This document shows, piece by piece, positions 34,623 to 43,360 of a stretch of DNA of 64,000 nt. The stretch lies in contig NZ_JANQBD010000023.1 of assembly GCF_024722015.1 (NCBI RefSeq), positions 87,512-151,511 on the forward strand, read 5' to 3'. Source of the stretch: Paenibacillus radicis (ex Xue et al. 2023). GTDB lineage: Bacteria; Bacillota; Bacilli; Paenibacillales; NBRC-103111. The stretch's first letter is position 1. Each line of letters begins with the position of its first letter. Below the pieces are notes generated by a model, which had not been told where the DNA came from, ran no database searches, and worked only from the letters and a program-made list of their open reading frames with translations. Made by a program: the position numbers and the translations under genes.

Positions 34623-35582
34623 TCAGTTATATAAATGGCAGGCTACATAATGATTGGGTTGTGCTTCAATAAACGGCGGCATCGATTCTGCACATTGCGG
34701 CATAACCTTCGGACAGCGCGTTCGAAACGGACAGCCGCTTGGCGGGTTCAATGGGCTCGGGATTTCGCCTTCGAGAATAATACGTTCACGAGTCCGTTCA
34801 AGCTCAGGATCCGGGATCGGAATCGCCGACAGCAACGATTGCGTGTATGGATGGAGCGGCTCCGCATAAAGCTCTTGCGAGGTTGTTACCTCAACAAGCT
34901 TGCCCAAATACATAACGCCAATCCGGTCGGATATATGTTTCACCATCGCCAAATCATGTGCAATAAACAGATAAGTGAGTCCGCGATCTTTTTGCAGCTT
35001 CTTGAATAAATTAACAACCTGCGCCTGTACCGAGACATCCAATGCGGATATCGGCTCATCAGCAATAATGAATTGCGGCTCGATAGCTAATGCGCGGGCA
35101 ATTCCAATCCGTTGACGTTGACCCCCGGAAAATTCATGAGGGAAGCGGCTTGCATGCTCCTCATTTAATCCTACATCCCTAAGCAGCTCATATACTCTTT
35201 CCTTACGTTTACTGCTGCTGAGTAGATTATGAATATCGATACCTTCAGCAATGATATTGCCAACAGTCATTCGCGGGTTTAACGATGCATAAGGATCCTG
35301 GAATACCATTTGCATATGACGACGAAACTCTTGAAGCTTTCGTCCGCGAAGCTCATGGACATTCTCGCCGTTGAATAGCACCTCGCCGGAGGTTGCTTCA
35401 TATAACCGTATAATGGTTCGACCTGCCGTCGATTTCCCACAGCCTGATTCCCCTACCAAGCCAAAGGTTTCGCCGCGGTCGATTGTAAAATTCAAATCGT
35501 CAACGGCTTTTAATATTTTTCCTCCACCCAAATTGAAATGCTTTTGCAAATTCCGCACTTCCAATATCGGTTGTTTACTCAT
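34623..35582 (-). CDS. oppF: Oligopeptide ABC transporter ATP-binding protein OppF
   Basis: One of two ATPases powering peptide import. The 319-residue protein has Walker A GESGCGKST near residue 49, the signature FSGGQRQRIGIARAL near 151, Walker B QFIIADEPISALDVS near 170, and the oligopeptide-family C-terminal Cys cluster (SGCPFRTRCPKVMPQC). The ATG at 35582 overlaps the oppD stop by 4 nt and has GGGAGGTG upstream; a longer open frame inside oppD was discounted. Substrate assignment (oligo- or dipeptides) is by family and cannot be narrowed. Confidence 0.94.
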   Translation of the reverse strand: MSKQPILEVRNLQKHFNLGGGKILKAVDDLNFTIDRGETFGLVGESGCGKSTAGRTIIRLYEATSGEVLFNGENVHELRGRKLQEFRRHMQMVFQDPYASLNPRMTVGNIIAEGIDIHNLLSSSKRKERVYELLRDVGLNEEHASRFPHEFSGGQRQRIGIARALAIEPQFIIADEPISALDVSVQAQVVNLFKKLQKDRGLTYLFIAHDLAMVKHISDRIGVMYLGKLVEVTTSQELYAEPLHPYTQSLLSAIPIPDPELERTRERIILEGEIPSPLNPPSGCPFRTRCPKVMPQCAESMPPFIEAQPNHYVACHLYN

Positions 35583-36604
35583 CGGGAAACACCTCCCGCT
35601 TCTATAGGCCTTTCGACTTCCGGAGCATCGTGATGCAGCAGCCAACAGGCAGCTGAATGAGTCTCCGAAACGACGAAGTGCTCCGGATCAATGTCCAGGC
35701 AAACCTGCATCGCATATGGACAACGGGCAGCAAATGCGCAGCCCTTGGGAGGAGCGAATAAATCAGGCGGACTTCCCGGAATCGGAACCAGCTCGCTGTC
35801 CGTATCCTGATCCAGCCTTGGTACAGAGCGGAGAAGCCCCCAAGTATAAGGATGCTGAGGTCTGTAGAACAGCTCGTTGACCGTCCCCCGCTCCGCCACT
35901 TTTCCCGCATACATAACGATAACTTGCTGCGCCATTTCCGCCACGACGCCCAGATCGTGAGTGATGACAATAATAGAAGCATCCGTTTCTTCGGACAGCT
36001 TCTTCATTAAATCAATAATCTGCGCTTGAATGGTCACATCAAGAGCCGTCGTTGGTTCATCCGCGATTAGCAGCTTAGGACTGCAAGCCAGTGCAATGGC
36101 GATCATCACACGCTGACGCATCCCGCCCGAAAATTCATGCGGATATTGATTCATTCGGCCCTCAGGATTGGACATGCCCACCTGCTTCAAAATTTCGACA
36201 GCACGTTTTCTAGCCTCGGAAGTGCTGATCTTCTCATGTTTCATTAAGCCTTCCGTGATTTGCTTGCCTACTGTCATCGTAGGATTGAGCGATGTCATTG
36301 GATCTTGAAAGATCATTCCCATCTCCGAGCCGCGTATGGACTCCATTTCTTTATTAGAGCAACGGGTAATTTCCATCTTTTCATCAAATTTAATGGAACC
36401 GCCTTTGATTACGCTGGGCGGAGTTGGGATAAGCCTCATGATAGTCTGTGCAGTAACGGACTTCCCGCAGCCTGATTCACCTACGATCGCGAGCACTTCC
36501 CCTTTCTTAAGATCAAAGGAAACGCCACGCACCGCTTGAACCTCTCCGGCATAGGTGTTGAAAGACACACGCAGATCTTTGACCTGCAATATATGTTTAC
36601 TCAT
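35579..36604 (-). CDS. oppD: Oligopeptide ABC transporter ATP-binding protein OppD
   Basis: The partner ATPase of OppF. The 341-residue protein shows Walker A GESGCGKSVTAQTIM near residue 43, the signature FSGGMRQRVMIAIALAC near 155, Walker B LLIADEPTTALDVT near 177, and the C-terminal Cys motif KGCAFAARCPYAMQVC that is typical of OppD/DppD. AGGAGGTG precedes the ATG. It follows oppC after a 115-bp gap with no clear signal. Confidence 0.94.
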   Translation of the reverse strand: MSKHILQVKDLRVSFNTYAGEVQAVRGVSFDLKKGEVLAIVGESGCGKSVTAQTIMRLIPTPPSVIKGGSIKFDEKMEITRCSNKEMESIRGSEMGMIFQDPMTSLNPTMTVGKQITEGLMKHEKISTSEARKRAVEILKQVGMSNPEGRMNQYPHEFSGGMRQRVMIAIALACSPKLLIADEPTTALDVTIQAQIIDLMKKLSEETDASIIVITHDLGVVAEMAQQVIVMYAGKVAERGTVNELFYRPQHPYTWGLLRSVPRLDQDTDSELVPIPGSPPDLFAPPKGCAFAARCPYAMQVCLDIDPEHFVVSETHSAACWLLHHDAPEVERPIEAGGVSR

Positions 36605-36719
36605 GATTTGGCACCTCCTAAGAGCTTTTACACCAGTAAAAGCTTACATCGTTTGCATTAACCGAGCTTCTGTTTTAGCAAAATCTAGCCTCACAAGCAT
36701 TAGCTGAGTTGTTATAGTG

Positions 36720-37634
36720 TTACTTCCGCATTTTCGGATCAAGTGCATCGCGCAATCCATCCCCAAGCAGGTTAAAGCTCATCAATATAAAACTAAATAC
36801 AACAGTCGGAAAAATAACGCGGTAAGGGTAATAGCGTATGGCGCTTGCTCCATCTGACAGAAGTGCACCAAGTGAGGCCAGCGGCACCCTGATCCCTAAT
36901 CCGATAAAGCTTAGAAAAGCTTCTGTGAAAATAGCCGATGGTACAATAAACGTTATTTGCACGATAATCAAACCAAGCGCATTAGGCACAAGATGTTTTA
37001 GAATAATTCGCGAACCCCCAGCGCCAAGCGTTCTCGCCGCGAGCACATACTCCTGTTCCTTAAGCGTCAAAATTTGTCCTCGAACAAGCCGAGCCATGGG
37101 CACCCATCCTGTAATCGCATAAGCGATAATAATTGTCATAAAACCAGGCCCAATCACTATGATCAACAGAATGGAAATTAATAAAAAAGGAATCGAGTAG
37201 ATGATTTCGATGAATCTCTGCATAATGTCATCAATTCGGCCTCCATAGTAAGCAGAGATCCCCCCGTACAATACACCAAAGACCAGATCAAGCAATGCGG
37301 CCGTTAGCCCAATAGCCAATGATATCCGAGTCCCCCACCATACGCGTACCCACAAATCTCGTCCAAAATCATCGGTTCCGAACCAATGCAGCGAAGAAGG
37401 AGGCTGATTTTTGATATCATAATTTTGAGTTGCATAATCATGCTGGGTAACTATTGGCCCGAAGATCGCTAGCACAGCCAGAACAATCATTACAATCAAA
37501 CCGAACATCGCCAACTTATTTTTCTTTAGTCTTCTCCATGCATCCTGCCAATAGGTCATCGAAGGGCGGACAATGACCTCATGACCAACTCCCTCTTTGG
37601 AGATAGGTTGGAATTGCTCTTTTGAGACGTGCAT
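36720..37634 (-). CDS. oppC: Oligopeptide ABC transporter permease OppC
   Basis: A 304-residue inner-membrane permease with an N-terminal helix (LAMFGLIVMIVLAVLAIFG), the motif HWFGTDDFGRDLWVRVWWGT typical of DppC/OppC, and five further helices. The ATPase-contact EAA loop is EYVLAARTLGAGGSRIILKH near residue 205, and the end is LLGDGLRDALDPKMRK. Its ATG overlaps the oppB stop codon as TAATG, so the two permeases are translationally coupled. Confidence 0.94.
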   Translation of the reverse strand: MHVSKEQFQPISKEGVGHEVIVRPSMTYWQDAWRRLKKNKLAMFGLIVMIVLAVLAIFGPIVTQHDYATQNYDIKNQPPSSLHWFGTDDFGRDLWVRVWWGTRISLAIGLTAALLDLVFGVLYGGISAYYGGRIDDIMQRFIEIIYSIPFLLISILLIIVIGPGFMTIIIAYAITGWVPMARLVRGQILTLKEQEYVLAARTLGAGGSRIILKHLVPNALGLIIVQITFIVPSAIFTEAFLSFIGLGIRVPLASLGALLSDGASAIRYYPYRVIFPTVVFSFILMSFNLLGDGLRDALDPKMRK

Positions 37635-38569
37635 TATTTACTGCCCCCTTTAGCCAACCGGATACGAGGATCCACTAAACCGTACAAAATATCCGTTAAA
37701 AACAAGACGACAACAAGGAGAAACGAGTAAAAGATAGTTAATCCCGTAATCATCGTATAGTCATTGGAGTAAATCGATTGCACAAAATGCTTCCCAAGCC
37801 CAGGCACAACAAAGATTTGCTCTACTACAAGCGTACCCGTAATTAAATTAACAAATACAGGACCAAGCACTGTAACAACCGGTAGAATGGCATTGCGAAG
37901 AGTATGTCTCACAACAATGGCCCTTTGCGACAATCCCTTCGATTTGGCGGTTTTAATGTAATCCAGATTCAAAACATCCAGCATCGAAGTACGCATTAAA
38001 CGGGCTAAGATGGCTATTGTTCCTAGCGATAACGCAATAGAAGGCAACACCCTGCTTGAAGCACCCGTCCACATTCCGGCGGGCAGCCAACCCAGTTTTA
38101 CGCCAATATAATAGGAGAGCAGAGGCCCCAAAACAAATGAGGGGATAGATATTCCTGCGATTGCAGTAAACATAGCCGCGATGTCCCATCCTTTATTGTG
38201 GTTTAAGGAAGCTATGATCCCTAAAATAAGACCGACAATAATGGCGATAACAAGAGCCCAGAGCCCCAATTCAAGTGATGCTGGAAACCCCTGTGCAATA
38301 ATATCTGTGACTTTGCGGGTAGGAAATGCATAAGAAACACCCAGATCCCCGTGAATCACATTGTTCATATATTTCAAATATTGCTCCCAAACCGGCTTGT
38401 CCAAACCATATTGTGCGTATAGCAGCTTTTTTTGCTCAACGGTAAGCTTAAGCGATTCCTCACCGAACGGATCACCCGGCAAATTTTTCATCAAAACAAA
38501 CGTAAAGCTGACAATCAACCACAAGGTTATAACCATATAGATAAGACGGCGCAAAATATAGCGAAGCAT
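37634..38569 (-). CDS. oppB: Oligopeptide ABC transporter permease OppB
   Basis: The second permease, 311 residues with six predicted helices. It starts MLRYILRRLIYMVITLWLIV and has the family segment FVLMKNLPGDPFGEESL and the EAA loop DYIKTAKSKGLSQRAIVVRH near residue 210, then LRNAILPVVTVLGPVFVNLI. GGGAGGTG lies upstream of the ATG. A hairpin separates it from oppA, which usually is needed in molar excess over the permeases. Confidence 0.94.
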   Translation of the reverse strand: MLRYILRRLIYMVITLWLIVSFTFVLMKNLPGDPFGEESLKLTVEQKKLLYAQYGLDKPVWEQYLKYMNNVIHGDLGVSYAFPTRKVTDIIAQGFPASLELGLWALVIAIIVGLILGIIASLNHNKGWDIAAMFTAIAGISIPSFVLGPLLSYYIGVKLGWLPAGMWTGASSRVLPSIALSLGTIAILARLMRTSMLDVLNLDYIKTAKSKGLSQRAIVVRHTLRNAILPVVTVLGPVFVNLITGTLVVEQIFVVPGLGKHFVQSIYSNDYTMITGLTIFYSFLLVVVLFLTDILYGLVDPRIRLAKGGSK

Positions 38570-38602
38570 CGCACACCTCCCAATAATTGAATTGAATTAG
38601 AA

Positions 38603-38636
38603 AAGGAGGGCCGTTCCATTAAAATAAAGAACGGCC
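38603..38636 (-). terminator. Attenuator-like hairpin between oppA and oppB
   Basis: GGCCGTTC and GAACGGCC form a perfect 8-bp stem with a 12-nt loop, followed by CTCCTTTTC rather than a clean T-run. It probably lowers oppB-F expression relative to oppA, or protects the oppA mRNA end. Confidence 0.6.
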
Positions 38637-38672
38637 TGATCTACTTAGTTTAACAAACTCACTGCTGCTCTA

Positions 38673-40331
38673 TTACTTAATCGAAACCCACTTCAGTTCC
38701 CATTCCTTGGACATAGCCGGCAAGAGTAAGCCTTCAACACTTGTCCGCTTTGCATAAGGTCTGGTACGGAAGTAAAGCGGAGACAAAGGTCCATCGCTCA
38801 TTAGGAGCTTCTCGGCATCAACCAGCATTTTGGAACGTTTGGCTAGATCGAGTTCTTTGTCCGCACCTCTAACTAAATCATCATAAGCCTTGCTCTCGTA
38901 TTGCATATAGTTGAATGATTTGTTGTCAGAGAGCCACATATCAAGAAACGTCATTGGATCGTTATAATCTGCGCCCCACAGACCAATAAGTGTATCAAAG
39001 TTACCCTCTTGCATATTTTTCACTCGCAGTGCAAATGGCAGCGGTTCGCCTGTTACATTTACACCTAAATTTTGCTTCCATTGAGCTTGAATAAATTCGA
39101 TTGTCTTCTTGGAGGTATCTGTATCATCGGAAGTCAGTTTAAATGGAGGCAATGCTGTCAATTTCAACTCTGCCAAACCTTCCGCTAACAATGATTTTGC
39201 TTTTGCAGCATCAAACTTAGGTTGTGTATCGCCGGCTACCTTGCGGAATTCCTGCTTATTACCATCCAATACCGTTCCTGGAACCAGCCCCGTAGAAGGG
39301 ATTGAAGATCCTCCAAGCACAACTTCATTCAAAGCATTTCGATCAATAGCCATACCTAGAGCTTGACGAACCTTCGCATTAGCAAAAGCCGGTACCTTTT
39401 TAACCTGGAACATCACATAGGAGGATACGAACTCTTTTTTCAGAGCAAGATCGGGCTTCCCTTGGTACATTTTAAATTGATCGCCTACCAGCTCCGTCAG
39501 GTCCACCTGATTCGTTTCGTACATATTTAAGGATGTGCTTGTCTCTTTCACAACATTTACGGTAACTTTCGTCAGCTTCACATTCGCTGCATCCCAATAT
39601 TTATCATTTTTGACCATAACAAGCTGCTGCTCGTGATCCCATTTTTCCAACTTAAAGGGACCTGCTCCAATGACCTTATCGGCATCTGCACCGTACTTAT
39701 CGCCTTGGGCTTTTACGAAATCAGGCTTTTGCGGGAAAAAGATCGGCATCGAAAGCTGGTCTGTAAAAAAAGCTTTCGGCGTTTCCAAAGTAATTTCTAA
39801 AGTCTTATCGTCCTTTGCTTTAACGCCAAGGGCTGCCTTCTTCGCTTCAAGCTCTTCCGGTTTGGCTTTGATCATATCGGCACCACCTTTAATCCAAGCC
39901 AGCATAGAAGCGTATTTCGCTTTTGTTGCCGGGTCTAACGTACGCTTGTAAGCAAACTCGAAATCACCCGCCGTCAAAGGTGAGCCATCAGCCCAAGTTA
40001 AACCGTCGCGTAGTGCAATCGTATAAACCAAACCATCTGCAGATATCGTTGGCAATGCTTTAGCAAGAGCAGGCTGCGGCTTACCTTCGGCATCCAAACG
40101 AAATAGCCCTTCATTAATAGCATTGATAATGGTAAAAGTCGGATTAGTTGTTGCAATCGAGCTATCCAATGCAGGCGGCTCCGCCTTAAGATTAATTCTG
40201 ATCTCCTGCGCAGGAGCTTTATTGCCATCGGTGCCCCCTGCATTATTTTGACTGTTGCTTGAACAACCAACAACAGCGGTACCTAGCATCGCTGTTACTG
40301 CAGTCAGAACTAGCAATTTGTTAAACTTCAT
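38673..40331 (-). CDS. oppA: Oligopeptide-binding lipoprotein OppA
   Basis: The extracellular substrate-binding protein (SBP family 5) that feeds peptides to the OppBCDF importer. The 552-residue precursor has a lipoprotein signal with lipobox AVVGC (Cys about residue 23), a Ser/Asn/Gly linker, then family segments LRDGLTWADGSPLTAGDFEF, IGAGPFKLEKWDHEQQLVM, RQALGMAIDRNALNE and LIGLWGADYNDPMTFLDMW. It is the first gene of the operon. The 251-bp upstream gap has an AT-rich region with a TATAAT at about 40 bp before the gene but no good -35. Confidence 0.95.
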   Translation of the reverse strand: MKFNKLLVLTAVTAMLGTAVVGCSSNSQNNAGGTDGNKAPAQEIRINLKAEPPALDSSIATTNPTFTIINAINEGLFRLDAEGKPQPALAKALPTISADGLVYTIALRDGLTWADGSPLTAGDFEFAYKRTLDPATKAKYASMLAWIKGGADMIKAKPEELEAKKAALGVKAKDDKTLEITLETPKAFFTDQLSMPIFFPQKPDFVKAQGDKYGADADKVIGAGPFKLEKWDHEQQLVMVKNDKYWDAANVKLTKVTVNVVKETSTSLNMYETNQVDLTELVGDQFKMYQGKPDLALKKEFVSSYVMFQVKKVPAFANAKVRQALGMAIDRNALNEVVLGGSSIPSTGLVPGTVLDGNKQEFRKVAGDTQPKFDAAKAKSLLAEGLAELKLTALPPFKLTSDDTDTSKKTIEFIQAQWKQNLGVNVTGEPLPFALRVKNMQEGNFDTLIGLWGADYNDPMTFLDMWLSDNKSFNYMQYESKAYDDLVRGADKELDLAKRSKMLVDAEKLLMSDGPLSPLYFRTRPYAKRTSVEGLLLPAMSKEWELKWVSIK

Positions 40332-40532
40332 TAAATGTACCCTCCCAGATCGATATGTAATTATATGGTAAATTCAACATTCTCCATTAATGAGTATGTG
40401 AAGATAACATCTTGCTATTATTAGGTCGAAAAATAGAAACCAATGTGAAATCGCTTTCCAAAGAAGTACTATACAACCATTGGTCAATTATTTCTAGTGT
40501 TATTATTTGACAATCCCTCTACATGGACATAT

Positions 40533-40558
40533 AAAAAAAAGAGCCTATACATAGGCTC
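40533..40558 (-). terminator. Intrinsic terminator after the comFB-like gene
   Basis: GAGCCTAT and ATAGGCTC form an 8-bp stem with a 2-nt gap, followed by eight T residues. Confidence 0.85.
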
Positions 40559-40582
40559 CCATAATTTCAAAATATTATTCGT

Positions 40583-40861
40583 TCATTTTTCCAATTCAGA
40601 AGGACGGCTGGAGTTCAAAACTTTTTCAATAGCATTAGCCAGTTCCCTGTATACATCCGTTTCAACCTGGGAACGAAGCTGCGTTTTTGCAAACACCTCA
40701 CCTCGGTCTGTAGATACATATTTGGGTGGGAGTTGGTTTAAGGCAATCGCAATAATATCGCCTTGCAGCTTCTCATCCAACTCTCTTAGATGAGTCTGGT
40801 GCTGCAACAAATCCTTCAAGCAGCTTTTCACAATATCTTCCATTAAATTATGTACATTCAT
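40583..40861 (-). CDS. ComFB-like late competence protein
   Basis: A 92-residue protein resembling the ComFB family: MNVHNLMEDIVKSCLKDLL followed by the hallmark DIIAIALNQLPPKYVSTDRGEV. ComFB is encoded in the comF competence operon of B. subtilis, and family members elsewhere have been reported to bind cyclic di-nucleotides. Here the gene stands apart from comFA/comFC, last in a panE-DUF3397-comFB group. The Cys residues of the B. subtilis protein are largely absent. Role inferred from family only. Confidence 0.8.
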   Translation of the reverse strand: MNVHNLMEDIVKSCLKDLLQHQTHLRELDEKLQGDIIAIALNQLPPKYVSTDRGEVFAKTQLRSQVETDVYRELANAIEKVLNSSRPSELEK

Positions 40862-40880
40862 AATAATCCAATAATCCCCT

Positions 40881-41276
40881 TTAGCTTGAAATAATATATT
40901 TGCCTATGCCAATGAAGAGCAGCAGAACATAGCACGCGGATAAAACAACGAATCCCAGCCTTAGCAGGCTTTTAATGATTTTATAAAAATTGATTTTTCC
41001 CTTCATACGGTTCTGCATATTGCCAATAAGACCACCCGCGATCAAAAAGAGCAGCAAAACAAACCACAGCCCAAATCCAGTGCCGAACAACTGACGGGTC
41101 ATCAGTGAAACAGAGCCGATTAAAAACAAGGTTGTTATATCAATAGCAAAATGAGTAGCCCGCTTCTTATCTCCAGTAACCCAATAAACAATACCCCACG
41201 CAGCAAAAAAAGACACAAACGGTACTAGCGCTAAAAATGTATAAATCGTATTTAGTACGGATATAAAACCATTCAA
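40881..41276 (-). CDS. DUF3397 family membrane protein
   Basis: A 131-residue protein with four hydrophobic helices (TIYTFLALVPFVSFFAAWGI, FAIDITTLFLIGSVSLM, LWFVLLLFLIAGGLIGN, FVVLSACYVLLLFIGIG) and the RATHFAIDITTLF signature of DUF3397. Function unknown. The start is taken as TTG at 41276, because AGGTGG lies 6 nt upstream and the longer frame overlaps panE by 70 bp. It is 19 bp downstream of panE. Confidence 0.82.
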   Translation of the reverse strand: MNGFISVLNTIYTFLALVPFVSFFAAWGIVYWVTGDKKRATHFAIDITTLFLIGSVSLMTRQLFGTGFGLWFVLLLFLIAGGLIGNMQNRMKGKINFYKIIKSLLRLGFVVLSACYVLLLFIGIGKYIISS

Positions 41277-41295
41277 GCAGACCACCTGCTTTATC

Positions 41296-42297
41296 TTATA
41301 TTGTTTCCCATTGTTGCTCAATGGATTGGAGTAAAAGATACATGGTGTTGTGAGTAGGCATTTCAACCTCTGTTTCCCGCGCTTTAGCTAACAAGCCACC
41401 CGTGATCGCCTCGTTTTCAGTCCGTCTTTGAGACAGCACATCCTGCAGCATCGAAGATTGGTTATTAGCGGTTTTTCTGCAAACTTCCAGCAGCTGCTCC
41501 CAAAGATCGTTAGCGAGCTCAATACCAAGCTTGTCCGCTAACACGACTCCTTCATCAAATAGTGAGCGCATGAGTGCATAAGATGCAGGAAGATCCGTCA
41601 GCTGACCGTTGCGGACTTGCAGAATCGAGGTAATAGGATTGATTACTGAATTGATCAGAAGCTTATTCCAAACTTTACTAGTGATGTTGTTCGACAAATT
41701 CACCGTGAATCCTGCATTATTCAAAAGGTTTTTAAAGTTTTTGACTAAACCTTTGTCATTTTTCGTACGTATTCCATTAGAATCATCGCCAACCCAGGTC
41801 ATTCCTCTTCCTGTATGCTCCACATGACGCGGCGAATGCTTCAATGCGCCTTCTGTTGTCACAGCTATAAGCAGCTGTTCTTGGGGAATATACCGCTGCA
41901 GCAGCTCTATATGCCCTATTCCGTTCTGAAAGCAAACGAGCCGCGAAGTAGGCTTCCTTAGCTGCAATTGGATTGCAGAAGCCAACTCCCCGGTAATTGA
42001 CGTTTGCTTCATCATAAGCAGAACTATATCCGGCAGCTCGCTCGTCTCTATATCAGTTATTGCGTAAGCCGTTGCTTCCTCAAAGGAAAACACTCTCGGC
42101 GATATCTTGAAGGTATCCCTCTCATTGTTATTCGAAGGGCTTGTCCCTATCCCTGTCGTTAGAAGAAGTCCCTGCTCACGAATAAGCTGAGCCTGTTCGC
42201 TTGTTCTGGTAACAAGTTCAACCTCAGCGCTGACCCTAATCAACCTGGAGGCAACCAGCATCCCCATTGCCCCGGCTCCAATAACTCTTATTTTCAT
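41296..42297 (-). CDS. panE: 2-dehydropantoate 2-reductase
   Basis: This NADPH enzyme reduces ketopantoate to pantoate in pantothenate and coenzyme A synthesis. The 333-residue protein has the Rossmann motif VIGAGAMGMLVASRL at its start, VCFQNGIGHIELLQRYIP near residue 115, the catalytic-type region VWNKLLINSVINPITSILQVRNGQL near 195-220, and SSMLQDVLSQRRTENEAITGG near 270. The ATG at 42297 follows TGGAGAT; six upstream codons in frame were excluded. In Bacillales a ketopantoate reductase is often found not far upstream of the dcw cluster. Confidence 0.92.
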   Translation of the reverse strand: MKIRVIGAGAMGMLVASRLIRVSAEVELVTRTSEQAQLIREQGLLLTTGIGTSPSNNNERDTFKISPRVFSFEEATAYAITDIETSELPDIVLLMMKQTSITGELASAIQLQLRKPTSRLVCFQNGIGHIELLQRYIPQEQLLIAVTTEGALKHSPRHVEHTGRGMTWVGDDSNGIRTKNDKGLVKNFKNLLNNAGFTVNLSNNITSKVWNKLLINSVINPITSILQVRNGQLTDLPASYALMRSLFDEGVVLADKLGIELANDLWEQLLEVCRKTANNQSSMLQDVLSQRRTENEAITGGLLAKARETEVEMPTHNTMYLLLQSIEQQWETI

Positions 42298-42413
42298 TTG
42301 GTATCTCCATTTCACAACTGTTCTTTCTCCTAGTATACAAAACAGCGGGACACATTAGAAAGCATTATTCCTTATGGCTCAGCTCTGCTGAAACTTACTC
42401 CTTCGGGATAATA

Positions 42414-42840
42414 AGAAAACCCTGGCCGATGGCCAGGTCCTCGGTGTACGATTTACGTTTCTGCGTTGGGAGGGAATCGGGTATGGGATTCCGGCCGCTG
42501 TTGAAGTCGTGTTCCCTTTGAATTTATGGCTTGCAGCGGTTGGATCACGAGCTTCAAAGGTAGGTTGCATACCCGAGCAGTCACTGGAGGTGACGACCAG
42601 GGCGGACGCTATCACTCCTCCATCCCACACCCGTTCCCTCTTACGGTTCTACTTTGCTGCCTTATGCTACCTCTTTCTTTGCTGCTCCTAACCTATCGCT
42701 CAGGCGGTATTCATAGCCATGTACCCCTTGGTAGTATACTCCGGGTACATCTCTCCATCACATGCTTCGCACCTAAACTGCGGCGGCACCTCAGGATCCC
42801 CCCATCCCTATAACCACATAGGAAGCGATTAAGGATGGGG
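42414..42840 (-). ncRNA. Candidate structured RNA element
   Basis: A run of local inverted repeats suggests a folded RNA. In minus-strand order: CCCCATC/GATGGGG with inner CCTAT/ATAGG (42840-42801), ATGTACCC/GGGTACAT (42750-42719), TCAC/GTGA (about 42594-42582), GGTA/TACC (about 42573-42559), CCTTTGAA/TTCAAAGG (42560-42515) and GGAATC/GATTCC (42493-42474). The last is CCTGGCC/GGCCAGG (42437-42421), followed by GTTTTCTT like an intrinsic terminator. Strand is assigned from that end. An 83-codon minus frame (42379-42630) overlaps it. I do not recognise an Rfam family; it could instead be a repeat or a mobile remnant. Confidence 0.45.
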
Positions 42841-43006
42841 CTGATATCACATCGGAAAGTGAACGTCTGTGCGCCGATATTAACGAAACCTGCAACTCCT
42901 AGAACCGGTTATTTAAGTGAACATATCAAGCGCTTTTCTTTAGTGGCGACTAATATGAATGAGTCGAAGCATTAGCGGACGTAATCGTTCCGCTATAATA
43001 TGGAAA

Positions 43007-43063
43007 GCACAAAAAACACAGAGATAGCGGAAGAACTAATTCCGTTATCTCTCGCTTTTGTGC
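43007..43063. repeat. Two-tier hairpin with AGCGGA-type palindrome
   Basis: GCACAAAA (43007-43014) pairs with TTTTGTGC (43056-43063). Inside, AGAGATAGCGGAA (43020-43032) pairs with TTCCGTTATCTCT (43040-43052) with one G-T pair. Read on the minus strand the inner stem is followed by GTGTTTTTTG and could terminate transcription. A related palindrome TAGCGGA/TCCGCTA lies at 42973-42995 and a weaker one near 43101-43133. Confidence 0.75.
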
Positions 43064-43318
43064 ATAGTATTCATCATTCGCCCCACATAGAGGAAATCCG
43101 ACTTCCGCTATGGCCTAAAATTGGAAGCGGCAGATTAAATAACGGAATTTTCTGTTCCATTCAGGACCTTTCAAGGCACATAGCTGCTTCCAGCTTCCGA
43201 ATATATAAAGGAACTCATCCGATCATTGGTTACATAAAGATTTTAATAATTCAAATATGGTTGAAAGCTTAAAAAGGGTACCCCTGCTTCATACTTAGTG
43301 CGTAAAGAACTCCTTCGG

Positions 43319-43355
43319 CAAATAAAAAGCTCTGCAGGCTAAATGCCTGCAGAGC
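43319..43355 (-). terminator. Strong intrinsic terminator after rsfA
   Basis: GCTCTGCAGGC and GCCTGCAGAGC form a perfect 11-bp stem with a 5-nt loop, followed by TTTTTATTTG. Confidence 0.92.
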
Positions 43356-43360
43356 TTCTC

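Larger units (their letters stand above)
42298..43360. other. 1.06-kb intergenic region without a supported gene
   Basis: No convincing coding sequence. From left to right it holds a hairpin-rich element (42414-42840, separate entry), a stretch without clear signals (42841-42965), AGCGGA-type palindromes (42973-43150), a further quiet stretch and the rsfA terminator. Open frames here lack ribosome binding sites and recognisable protein features. Confidence 0.7.

Noticed and set aside
40332..40582. Riboswitch or clear promoter upstream of oppA
   Set aside because: Only isolated TTGACC/TTGTCA-like and TATAAT-like hexamers with wrong spacing were found; no conserved riboswitch core.
42379..42630. 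Minus-strand frame of 83 codons in the panE-rsfA gap
   Set aside because: The sequence is Arg/Ser/Thr-rich without domain pattern and overlaps stems and the terminator-like hairpin of the candidate RNA. Kept only as an alternative explanation there.
43000..43272. Plus-strand frame of 90 codons in the same gap
   Set aside because: It runs through the 43.0-kb hairpin, has no ribosome binding site and no recognisable protein features.
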